Assembly: GCA_048393055.1 (NCBI GenBank)
Contig: DBFJJS010000018.1
Location: forward strand, 1-35,363
Direction of reading: 5' to 3'
Source of the DNA: Faeciplasma sp048393055
GTDB lineage: Bacteria; Bacillota; Clostridia; Oscillospirales; Ruminococcaceae
DNA length: 35,363 nt
Shown: positions 6,740 to 14,352 of the stretch, piece by piece
How positions within the stretch are numbered: position 1 is the stretch's first letter
Layout of the letters: each line of letters begins with the position of its first letter
The notes under the pieces: model-generated
Databases searched by the model: none
What the model was told of the DNA's origin: nothing
What the model saw: only the letters and a program-made list of their open reading frames with translations
Program-made: the position numbers and the translations under genes

Positions 6740-7672
6740 CGGCAGCTCCCCATCGAAGTTTTCCTCATAAAACCTGCGGAATAAATCTATATCGGATTGC
6801 TCGACATTAATGGTAGCAGCAAGGATATAAGCTTTTTTCGCCGACTGTTCCGCCTTTTCCATATCGCCCTTGTTATTTCGATTAACCAAAGCGAAGGCAT
6901 AGACATACATAACTGTGGGCAAGAACCGATATCTTCCTGAGCATTTCATTCCTTCGATCCCTTTTTCGCATATTCTTATGCACTCGGTGTATCTGCCTTC
7001 CATGCAAAGGTATTTTGCAAGGTTTGATATTATCATGAATACCGTTCTGAGGGATTCGACTGTGTCTGAAAGGCGTCTTTTGTGAAATTCAAGAACCTTC
7101 TTGTATATATCGATCGCTATATCGCGCCGGTCAGTTCTGCCGTAGGCTATCGCCATATTGTTTAAAGTGAGTATTTCCTCGTAGGACAAAACTCTGGGGA
7201 ATCTGTCCAAGCTGAAATTTGGGCGCGTTATCTGGATTATTTTGATTTCCTCCTCGAGAGCTTTCTCATAGCTCCATTCGCCGGACTCCACTTTTCGGAC
7301 GGTATCAAACAAAAGGCAATATTGTCTGTCGCTTTTAGCCATTTTGGCGGTATGTATATCTATCATACTGGTGAGCTCGTCAAAAAGCCTGTATGCTTCG
7401 TCTTTTTTGCCGATAACAAAGGTTTCGTTGATGCGATATATCTTTTCAGCAAGCTTCATATCGTCTTCGGAGGTATAGCAGCTATAGAATGTAGCTGCAA
7501 ATCCAAGCCTTTGGAAGATTGCAATAGCAGTATCTCTCTGTGGCGTGCGCATACCGCTTTCAATTCGCGAATATGTTGCAGCCGAGCAAATACCTTCGCA
7601 GACATCATCCTGAGTAAGACCAAGCTCTTCGCGCTTTGCTCTCATGTATGCTCCCAAGTTGTAAATCGCCAT
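6728..7672 (-). CDS. XRE-family regulator with C-terminal TPR-like repeats
   Basis: A 314-residue regulator. Residues about 8-62 are an XRE helix-turn-helix (MRAKREELGLTQDDVCEGIC, SRIESGMRTP). The remainder is alpha-helical with TPR-like units (NMAIAYGRTDRRDIAIDIYKKVLEFH; SNLAKYLCMEGRYTECIRICEKGIEG). This domain order and length fit Rgg/PlcR/ComR-type (RNPP-like) regulators, in which the repeats bind an imported peptide, though many XRE-TPR proteins have other ligands. Its promoter is followed immediately by a 19-bp inverted repeat, suggesting autoregulation. The gene is convergent with, and overlaps by 12 bp, the secreted acidic protein gene. Family is firm; ligand and regulon are unknown. 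Confidence 0.88.
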   Translation of the reverse strand: MAIYNLGAYMRAKREELGLTQDDVCEGICSAATYSRIESGMRTPQRDTAIAIFQRLGFAATFYSCYTSEDDMKLAEKIYRINETFVIGKKDEAYRLFDELTSMIDIHTAKMAKSDRQYCLLFDTVRKVESGEWSYEKALEEEIKIIQITRPNFSLDRFPRVLSYEEILTLNNMAIAYGRTDRRDIAIDIYKKVLEFHKRRLSDTVESLRTVFMIISNLAKYLCMEGRYTECIRICEKGIEGMKCSGRYRFLPTVMYVYAFALVNRNNKGDMEKAEQSAKKAYILAATINVEQSDIDLFRRFYEENFDGELPSIT

Positions 7673-7701
7673 TTCCTATCCCTCTTTTACGACAAAATGT
7701 G

Positions 7702-7720
7702 AATGTACTATTCATACATT
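7702..7720. promoter_or_regulatory. Inverted repeat operator candidate at the XRE-TPR promoter
   Basis: AATGTA-N7-TACATT lies directly after the -10 box of the regulator gene, covering the likely start of transcription. This is a normal position for an autorepressor site. Confidence 0.55.
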
Positions 7721-7749
7721 ATTTTATACTATAAAAAGTCATATTTCAA
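7721..7749 (-). promoter_or_regulatory. Promoter of the XRE-TPR regulator
   Basis: -35 TTGAAA (7744-7749), 17-nt spacer, -10 TAAAAT (7721-7726) on the minus strand, about 50 nt before the start codon at 7672. Confidence 0.65.
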
Positions 7750-8187
7750 TACTTTTTTGCATGTTGAATTATCTTTCTTATTCTTTTTTACATAATCGCT
7801 GGCATTTATCGTAACTTTAATGCTTTGCATTTGAAAAATGCTGTAAATAAGCGATTACTCTGCGGCAATGTGCAAAATACTTACCGCAAGCATCCTTATT
7901 GATAAGACAGTATGCCTGCCTTGAAAATGACATGGGTAGTTACCAGTTTCCTTAACATTTACAGGCATTCAGCATCGCTCACGTCAGCCTGCTCCATTCT
8001 TACAGGTCTTGGCTGGCATATTGTTCTTATATATTACCGAATTTTCCTTACCGCCTCTGAGATTAATACGGCATCAATGTTGCGCGGCGGAGATTGCCGC
8101 GTGGCAAAGATGCTGTGCTGACAGGATAAATCAAACCGGCGGTTGATTGCTTATCACTTAGACATACTCTAAATTTTTCCTATACCA
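7750..8187. other. Intergenic stretch with no supported gene
   Basis: A 69-codon frame at 7912-8121 has no ribosome binding site and no recognisable motif. The strong hairpin that follows at 8188-8233 implies a plus-strand transcript from here, either a small RNA or a decayed gene. I could not identify it. Confidence 0.4.
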
Positions 8188-8233
8188 GAATTCCTGCCCG
8201 AACTATAAAACGGTTTGGGCAGGAATTCATTTT
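8188..8233 (+). terminator. Terminator-like hairpin without an identified gene
   Basis: Twelve-bp perfect stem (GAATTCCTGCCC at 8188-8199 with GGGCAGGAATTC at 8217-8228) and a 17-nt loop, followed by ATTTTAT. The T run is short, so confidence is moderate. Confidence 0.6.
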
Positions 8234-8423
8234 ATACATATGTTAATTTAACCTTATCAGTCTTATAAGCGGCATGCAGGCTACTCGCGTACATTACTGC
8301 CGTACTTTATAAAATAATCTTAGATAAACAATTTAATACTTCATAGTGATATAATAAAACTTAGTTGTTATATAAGTATAAAAACTTACTTTGTTTTTTA
8401 TTTACTATTATTTTTATATTTTA
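8234..8423. other. Short AT-rich spacer
   Basis: Nothing identifiable; it leads into the promoter at 8424. Confidence 0.4.
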
Positions 8424-8451
8424 TTGACAAAATTATTTAATATGCTATAAT
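8424..8451 (+). promoter_or_regulatory. Strong extended promoter of the Cys-rich protein operon
   Basis: TTGACA (8424-8429), 16-nt spacer, and TGCTATAAT, an extended -10 (TATAAT 8446-8451). The leader to the first start codon is about 200 nt and contains a GGAGG at about 8551 followed only by a very short open frame, so the leader may be regulatory. Confidence 0.8.
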
Positions 8452-8658
8452 AAAATTATAGAATTACTGTGCTGATTCTTCAGTCATTGCTAAATGCTAT
8501 AATGAAATATTGGGGGTGGTGAGTTACAGTAATTATAAATAAACAAAACGGAGGTGTTGTATCACTTATATCTTTCGTTGTATTGATATCTCAAACAGGG
8601 TTAGTGCCCCGAAGAGAACAGACAAAATTTATATCTACTTTTAAGGAGGAACATAAAA

Positions 8659-9036
8659 ATGAAGGCAAGAAGATTAACTGCGTTTGCAATGGTATTATTA
8701 TTAATGCTATCAATTACTGTAAATGCTGTAGACACTTCTGTTTGCTTGTCAAATGGTGTGCTAAAAACATGCAGAGGATGTGGCAAGAGAACAATGATAG
8801 TTACTTGCGGATCATACGCTGGCGAATATCCTGATACAGACTGCTATATACTCTCTCACCATCAACCTTGCGTAACTATGAACCGTATCAAATATCTTTC
8901 GTTTGGCGTGTGCTCAAGCTACGGACTTGGAGATACAAGTGCTGGTAGAGGTACTTATGAATATGATGAGCATGTTGAATCGTGCCAGCATTCCTCTACC
9001 GATGACGTAGTGTATATCACCTGTCCTTACAAATAA
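8659..9036 (+). CDS. Small secreted Cys/His-rich protein
   Basis: A 125-residue protein with AAGGAGG before the ATG. A signal peptide (1-23, ending TVNA) is followed by a compact domain with nine Cys: LKTCRGCGKR, VTCGSY, TDCYILSHHQPC, FGVCSSYG, HVESCQHSS and YITCPYK. The CxxC pair and the HH-x2-C and C-x-H groupings suggest a zinc-ribbon-like or disulphide-stabilised secreted domain. I do not recognise the family. It is the first gene of a two-gene operon: the solute-binding protein at 9052 starts 15 bp after it. Possible roles include metal capture or a surface adaptor for the binding protein; neither is shown by the sequence. Confidence 0.8.
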   Translation: MKARRLTAFAMVLLLMLSITVNAVDTSVCLSNGVLKTCRGCGKRTMIVTCGSYAGEYPDTDCYILSHHQPCVTMNRIKYLSFGVCSSYGLGDTSAGRGTYEYDEHVESCQHSSTDDVVYITCPYK

Positions 9037-9051
9037 ATATTGGAGGTTACT

Positions 9052-10053
9052 ATGGCAAGACTTATAGCGCTGATTCTAGCTTTGTCAGTCTCGTTGACTG
9101 CGTTTGCCGCATGCGGATATGAAAGCACAGAAAACGATGAAGAAAAGCTCAGGCAGCAAATTGCCGGAATTAATCCCGATGCTGAGGAAGAAGACGGCGA
9201 TTATGACCTCGTTGTTGCTTATTACGGCTATAATGTATTTGAAGTCGACAATATTCTTCCCAATTTTGAAGCTGAAAACGATGTTAAAGTAAAAACTCTT
9301 CAATTTGAAGATGGCGATGTAACCGCGCTTAACACAATGCTTATGTCCGGTGACAGCGGAATAGATATCTTCTTTACGGCAACTATTGATATATATAACT
9401 ATATCAAGACAGGATATTACACTGATCTCAGCCAGTTTGAGGGGCTTAAAAGCAGGATAGAGTCAAGCGAATTTACTAAATTTGCCGCAAGCTACAACGG
9501 CGAATATTTCGGAATTCCATCAGACACCTATTATTTTGAGTCTGAGGGTTTTGAGCAAAACGGACTTACGTTTGAAAAATATATATATAAAAATATTAAT
9601 GCTTTAGAAGGCACATATTCCGACCCCAACGGTGAGGAGCTTTACAGCGTTTTAAGGTATCTATATGACAATCCGGAAGACCCCGCAGAGAATCCGTACT
9701 ATGCAGACTATAACTACAAGGTTTGCACCGCGGAGTATTTTATTATAAATCCTTATTCTGAAAATAAAGATTTGGCGGCAAAGTTTTTAGAAATAGTATA
9801 TGACTATAACTGCGGAGACTTTACCCCCTTAGACGGAAAAGGCAATCCTTATCCGGCTTCATATATTCAGCTCTATCCTGAGGTAGAGGATATGACGGGA
9901 GCACAGTTTTCTTGGAACTCAAACGTATGGAGCATTATCGAGCCGGTAAGAGAGCTTTATAACAGTCTGAGTGAAACCGACGGCAGCGACGAAACGCTAA
10001 AAAGGCTTGCAAGCGAGGCTGCCGGCGACGTAGTTATGAGGCTTCAGGCATAG
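9052..10053 (+). CDS. Solute-binding lipoprotein, paralogue of 1308-3110
   Basis: A 333-residue exported protein. The ATG at 9052 is chosen because GGAGG lies at its correct distance; an upstream TTG at 9040 overlaps that site. The N-terminus ends TAFAACG, a weak lipobox, so it is probably a lipoprotein. It aligns by eye along its length with the C-terminal half of the protein at 1308-3110: DIDIFFTATIDIYNYIKTGY, YNGEYFGIPS, EKYIYKNINALEG, GEELYSVLRYLYDNPED and EYFIINPYSENKDLAAKFLE all have counterparts there. It lacks the beta-propeller. It should deliver a ligand to an ABC importer, but no permease is adjacent. The partner may be the permease pair at 21923-24259. Ligand unknown. Confidence 0.85.
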   Translation: MARLIALILALSVSLTAFAACGYESTENDEEKLRQQIAGINPDAEEEDGDYDLVVAYYGYNVFEVDNILPNFEAENDVKVKTLQFEDGDVTALNTMLMSGDSGIDIFFTATIDIYNYIKTGYYTDLSQFEGLKSRIESSEFTKFAASYNGEYFGIPSDTYYFESEGFEQNGLTFEKYIYKNINALEGTYSDPNGEELYSVLRYLYDNPEDPAENPYYADYNYKVCTAEYFIINPYSENKDLAAKFLEIVYDYNCGDFTPLDGKGNPYPASYIQLYPEVEDMTGAQFSWNSNVWSIIEPVRELYNSLSETDGSDETLKRLASEAAGDVVMRLQA

Positions 10054-10088
10054 CGCGGTATATAGTTCGATTATTTTAAGAAACAATT

Positions 10089-10127
10089 CATCCCGTCGGA
10101 ATGCGTATCGAAAGCTTCGACGGGATG
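10089..10127 (+). terminator. Hairpin after the solute-binding operon
   Basis: Ten-bp stem CATCCCGTCG (10089-10098) with CGACGGGATG (10118-10127). No clear T run follows, so this may be a weak or factor-dependent terminator. Confidence 0.5.
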
Positions 10128-10162
10128 CTCATAGAACCTGTCAATCATTATATAAAAAACTC

Positions 10163-10191
10163 TTGACATTTTACAGTACAGCTATTATAAT
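10163..10191 (+). promoter_or_regulatory. Perfect consensus promoter of tRNA-Ser
   Basis: TTGACA (10163-10168), 17-nt spacer, TATAAT (10186-10191), 46 nt before the tRNA. Confidence 0.92.
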
Positions 10192-10237
10192 TAATTCGTT
10201 ATCATCAAACATAAATATGCAATAGTAAGTTCGCCAC

Positions 10238-10328
10238 GGAGAAATACCCAAGTGGTGAAGGGGCTCCCCTGCTAAGGGAGTAGGTCGGGATTTCCGGCGC
10301 GAGGGTTCAAATCCCTCTTTCTCCGCCA
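10238..10328 (+). tRNA. tRNA-Ser (anticodon GCT)
   Basis: A 91-nt class II tRNA with an encoded CCA. Acceptor GGAGAAA/TTTCTCC, anticodon stem CTCCC/GGGAG around CTGCTAA (anticodon GCT), long variable arm, T arm GAGGG-TTCAAAT-CCCTC. Confidence 0.97.
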
Positions 10329-10333
10329 TATTG

Positions 10334-10368
10334 GAGCAAGCTGTGTATCGCTTGCTCTTCTTTTTTTG
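10334..10368 (+). terminator. Terminator of tRNA-Ser
   Basis: Stem GAGCAAGC/GCTTGCTC (10334-10341 and 10350-10357), followed by TTCTTTTTTT. Confidence 0.93.
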
Positions 10369-10453
10369 CAAAAAGTCACGCTCGGCTCACCTGCTCAGTT
10401 GCGAGTATCATAGCTGTTGTGAACCCAAAAACCTTTTAATGCGGTTCCTATAT

Positions 10454-10490
10454 AAAATGGATGTGCAAAAAGCGCATCCATTTTTATTTT
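10454..10490 (+). terminator. Terminator-like hairpin in a gene-free spacer
   Basis: AAAATGGATG pairs with CATCCATTTT around a short GC-closed loop, followed by TTATTTT. No plus-strand gene is recognisable between tRNA-Ser and this hairpin (10369-10453), so it may be a relic or a second stop for the tRNA transcript. Confidence 0.6.
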
Positions 10491-10576
10491 GTCCGAAAAC
10501 AGAATAAAGCAACTGAGAGTCGGTTGTTTCGACGACCTAAATCTATATTTTTCTCATTAAATAATAAATCACATAA

Positions 10577-11280
10577 TTACCCTATACTATTGTCTCTTTT
10601 GATTTCATACATTTGAGATACTGTAACAAATTGAAATCCTTTTGCTTTAAGTTCGGTAATAATTTTTTTCAACGCCCTAACTGTTTCTATATTGTCGTCG
10701 TGAAAAACGATAATATCACCATCTTGTATACTACTTATAATGGCATTATAAATTTTATTTACATCCGGATTCTCCCAATCTCCGCTATCGATCGTCCATA
10801 ATACTAGTGGGATATCAATTGCTTCTTTAACTTCTTCTGTATACTTTCCATATGGAGGACGAACATACTTTATCTCATACTCCGGCAGGTTTTTTTCAGT
10901 TCTTCTTCTGTTTGCCGTATTTCCTGTTTTACTTGCTGCGTATTCAGCATTGTAAGATCAGGATGAGAAAATGTATGGCTTCCAATCTCATGACCGCTTG
11001 CAGCCATCTCCTTAACCAGAAGTTTGTTCTCGTCAAGCTTTTCACCTACTAAAAAGAACGTTGCCGGAACCTGCTGTTCATACAAAATATCCAACACCTG
11101 AGGCGTATAACGATAATTCGGTCCATCATCAAAAGTTAGGGCTACAATCGGTTGTGAGGGATTAATTTGTACCTGTATAGCATTTCTATAAATACGTAGA
11201 TAAAATCTCGTCAAAAGACTAACAAGTATCAATACAATTATTATACCTAAACATGAAATAAACAAAAAATTTTTGCGCAT
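10577..11280 (-). pseudogene. NodB-type polysaccharide deacetylase, frameshifted
   Basis: The start at 11280 overlaps the stop of the upstream glycosyltransferase (TAATG). An N-terminal membrane anchor (about 5-25) is followed by a carbohydrate esterase 4 domain: TFDDGPN holds the catalytic base and metal Asp, and SHTFSHPDL the His pair. The frame then closes early as KKTCRSMR and stop. At 10890-10896 there is a run of seven A (minus strand). Adding one base restores the family sequence: RPPYGKY, LVLWTIDSGDW and DIIVFHDDN, ending at 10577. So the protein is split between two frames. An eight-A version would encode about 235 residues. Possible explanations are decay, reversible slippage or a sequencing error. 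The intact enzyme would remove N-acetyl groups from an exopolysaccharide made by the neighbour. Confidence 0.85.
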
Positions 11281-12548
11281 TACTTCCATTCCTTCTTTCT
11301 ATGCAGCAGTCGTATAAAATAACCATGCAGTGCTGCCGTGCTCTGAATAATTTGGAAGAATAATATAAAACACGCAAGTCCTAAAAAGCTGTTTTGAAAC
11401 TTGATTTTCAACTTTTTCTGATAGATATACATACTGAGAAAAAGTAAAACACTAACAGCTATCGTAATCAGGGTAAGAAATCCCGCCAGGCAATAATAAC
11501 CGAACAACGCAAGGATAACCCAAGGAATAAATCCAAATAAAAAAGCAAGGTCAAGATAAATAACGGAAAGGTTCACAAATTCAAAATGCCGTGAAAAAGC
11601 TGTACCCTGCTTCCAAGGCGGAACAGCAGACAATCCTTCCACCATTCCGATTGCCCAACGCTTTCGTTGATTGTATAAGCCGCCTAAAGTTTCCGGAACG
11701 ATTGTATATCCAACTGCCCCGGGCTCGTAAGTGGATGAGCAGCCTTGTTGAAGCAATTTATAAGTTAGTACAATGTCTTCTCCAAGCATGTCCTGCCAAC
11801 CGCCAATTTGCCGCACAGCCTCCGTCTGATAAGCGCTGAATGCACCCTATGCTACCAAAGTAGACCGGTAACTGCCTTGAAACCGTTTAACGGCAGCAAT
11901 GCTAAGCAGATAATCGTAGTTTTGCATCTTTGCGGCTATAGAAGCCTTTGGATTTTTAACAAACAGATTTCCCGCAACACAAGCGCTTTTGCAAGCTACA
12001 ATATGGTTCATAATCTTTTGCACAGCCCTTTTTTCCAAGAAAGTGTCAGCATCGACAGTAATAAAATGAGGAGTGCAGACCCGACTTAATCCTTTATTCA
12101 ACGCATGTGCCTTGCCAGCTTTGCCGCAGTAAACGTATTCCACCGAACGATTTCTAAAAGCAGATGCTTGGAGCTTTATAACCTCCTGCTTGGTATAGTC
12201 GGTAGAGGCATTATCCACTACAATCAGTCGGATATGACCCTTATACTGTTGATCCGTAATCGCCTGAATAGATTTAGCAATGGTTTTCTCCTCGTTGTGT
12301 GCGCACATGATAATAGTAGTGTCTTCCCATGTGTCTGGATATTTTTTTAATTTCCAATGCAGTAAGTTTGAAAAAAACATGGCGCTCATCAAAAAGCCCG
12401 GCAGCAGGGCGATACCGCAAATAACAAACCAAACATATATTCCAGGTAAAATATAAGAAACTTCCTGTGCCCAGCCGATTGCAAAGAATAACGAAACGGC
12501 AAGCCACAGTCCGCCAAAACAAATCGAAAGAATAAATTTCGTTTTCAA
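11280..12548 (-). pseudogene. Processive glycosyltransferase family 2 with internal TAG
   Basis: A PgaC/NodC/hyaluronan-synthase-like membrane synthase, 422 codons, starting at a TTG (12548) with AGGTGA upstream. Order: two N-terminal membrane segments, a GT-A domain with TIIMCAHNEEKTI, VVDNASTD, the DxD motif VDADTF and the acceptor motifs GED and QRKRW, then C-terminal membrane segments. A TAG at 11847-11849 interrupts it after STLVA; the frame continues unchanged with GAFSAYQTE, which is conserved family sequence. TAG is an ordinary stop elsewhere in the window, for example at the end of 9052-10053 and of 18213-19982. The stop falls before the GED/QxxRW motifs, so a truncated product would be inactive. 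It is co-transcribed with the deacetylase, and the pair resembles poly-N-acetylglucosamine or chitin-oligomer synthesis. Confidence 0.87.
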
Positions 12549-12730
12549 AAAATCACCTCTCTCCTATTGTATTCACATGCAAGAGAATGGGTGATTTTAT
12601 TATTAGGTTAAAAACCATTCTAGAACTTTTGATTAACCGTTCAAATAAATGGTGTCAGCCATTGTGTCTGTAGCATAAGGTAAAGTGGGGGCATCATTCC
12701 CTTTTAAGTTTATAATTAGGAGGAAACACC

Positions 12731-14116
12731 ATGGGTGTTACAAATTCAAATAAACAAATCGATGTAACACGCATCGATTGCGATGGGTCGTTAAAAGTTA
12801 CGCTGGCGCTTGCAGCGGCTCCGGACATCTTATCCAACCCCACAGACATTGTCCTGGTGCTGGACCGTTCCGGAAGCATGGCAGGCAGTCCGCTTACTAA
12901 TATGAAAGCAGGGGCAAAAACCTTTATTGATATCATCGATGAAGCGACCGACAGTTCTCAGGATGGGAATATCGGTTCCGGAAGCCAGATCGGAATTGTC
13001 AGCTTTTCCGATACGGCTACTGCGGACACACAATTGATCACATCTGTGGCAACGCTGAAAAGTGCGGTAGACAGCTTAACGGCAGGCGGATCTACCAATC
13101 ATGCCGACGCATTTGCCAAGGCAACGCAGCTGTTTGATCCGTTGTCAACAAACGCGAAGGTCATTGTTATGTTTACGGACGGAAAAACCACTTCCGGTCC
13201 TCCACCTGCTCCGGTTGCAGCAGCAGCAAGGGCATCCGGTATAATCATTTATTGCATCGGTCTTATCGGATCGGACGGAATTGACGTAAGTGTGCTAAAC
13301 GACTGGGCCACCGACCCCGACGCTTCACATGTAGCAGTCACACCGGATGATGCAGACTTGGAAGAGCTTTTTAAGGACTTAGCCGCAAATATCTCTAAAA
13401 CAGGTGCTACTAATATTGTTATTGACGAAGTGGTTAATCCTGATTTTGTCATAACCAGCGTAATTCCGCCCACAAAAGGAACCGCTATGATGTTTGATTC
13501 AAATACTATCCAATGGAAAATTGATGAACTAGGTGTATCTGCAAACGAAGGCGCTTCTTTGGAATTTTATATTAAACACATTGCGCAGGATTCAGGTGAA
13601 AAGCTGGTGAACCAGTCTATCACCTATTCCGACAGTGAAGGAAACGCAGTTGTTTTCCCCGACCCTTCTGTAACGGTTGAATGCAACATTATTGTTAATC
13701 CGGAACCATGCCCTGTTCCGATAGATTTAACCGTTGACGGATGTCAGGATTCCGTCGTTATAGACGTTGGAGACACTTATCTTGAATCCTTAGGTCGTAT
13801 TCTTCAGTTAGATGTCACAGTAAAAAATGTATGTCCCGGCAAGCGCGTTGCTCTGGCAGTGATTCTCACTGAGGTTGATTCAAACGGCGTTGAGTATCAA
13901 CGAGGAATGAAGGCAATTACCATTCCGGCACACAACTATCCGAATTGCAGAGATGTGCTGGTTAAATGTATTAAGTTCGTTCTCCCGGAAGACCTTGATG
14001 TATCCGGAGGAACACCAAGATCTATGTGTAATGCAAGGAATTTTAAAGCACGCTTTATCGCGCACAACATTGATACCGATTATAGGTGCTGTGATTCAGT
14101 AATTACGATACTGTAA
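12731..14116 (+). CDS. Von Willebrand factor A domain protein, no signal peptide
   Basis: A 461-residue protein with AGGAGG before the ATG. Residues about 38-225 are a VWA domain with an intact MIDAS: DRSGSMAG (Asp45, Ser47, Ser49), the Thr in GGSTNHADAF (about 121) and the Asp in MFTDGKT (about 151), so it should bind Mg and a protein ligand. A beta-rich middle follows (about 235-320). The last 130 residues form a Cys-containing domain (CPVPIDLTVDGC, VKNVCPGKR, NCRDVLVKCIKFVLPE, DYRCCDSV). No signal peptide or membrane segment is visible. For a spore former, a spore-surface role after mother-cell lysis is one possibility; that is inference. It is divergent from the exopolysaccharide pair and has its own terminator. 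Confidence 0.85.
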   Translation: MGVTNSNKQIDVTRIDCDGSLKVTLALAAAPDILSNPTDIVLVLDRSGSMAGSPLTNMKAGAKTFIDIIDEATDSSQDGNIGSGSQIGIVSFSDTATADTQLITSVATLKSAVDSLTAGGSTNHADAFAKATQLFDPLSTNAKVIVMFTDGKTTSGPPPAPVAAAARASGIIIYCIGLIGSDGIDVSVLNDWATDPDASHVAVTPDDADLEELFKDLAANISKTGATNIVIDEVVNPDFVITSVIPPTKGTAMMFDSNTIQWKIDELGVSANEGASLEFYIKHIAQDSGEKLVNQSITYSDSEGNAVVFPDPSVTVECNIIVNPEPCPVPIDLTVDGCQDSVVIDVGDTYLESLGRILQLDVTVKNVCPGKRVALAVILTEVDSNGVEYQRGMKAITIPAHNYPNCRDVLVKCIKFVLPEDLDVSGGTPRSMCNARNFKARFIAHNIDTDYRCCDSVITIL

Positions 14117-14123
14117 AAGCAAC

Positions 14124-14172
14124 GCCGACGTTCAGTCGTCTATTTAAGCCGATTGGACGTCGGCATTTTTTA
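14124..14172 (+). terminator. Terminator of the VWA gene
   Basis: Eight-bp GC-rich stem GCCGACGT/ACGTCGGC (14124-14131 and 14157-14164) with further inner pairing, followed by ATTTTTTATT. Confidence 0.92.
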
Positions 14173-14352
14173 TTCTTGTTTATGAAAACTATGTACAATC
14201 GATCGAATATGCTGCGTATTAGTAAGTAAAAAGGCTGAAAACTAACATTTTTGTATTTGCGAAAAAACTGCATTCATCGCTGCTTTTGGTGTAGAATATT
14301 TTTTATTAATTTAAAAATAATATGTATAATTTGATTTTATGGAGGAAACATC

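Noticed and set aside
7912..8121. Possible 69-residue gene in the AT-rich region
   Set aside because: No ribosome binding site and no recognisable motif; kept only as unexplained intergenic DNA.
8583..8834. 83-codon frame overlapping the Cys-rich secreted protein
   Set aside because: It overlaps in another frame, begins at an unsupported TTG and includes the real gene's ribosome binding site.
10171..10371. Minus-strand 66-codon frame containing EGFEPSRRKSRPTPLAG
   Set aside because: It is the antisense reading of tRNA-Ser and its terminator, a well-known false protein.
11847..11849. Alternative genetic code or amber suppression
   Set aside because: TAG is the normal stop of at least two intact genes (9052-10053 and 18213-19982), so recoding of TAG is unlikely.
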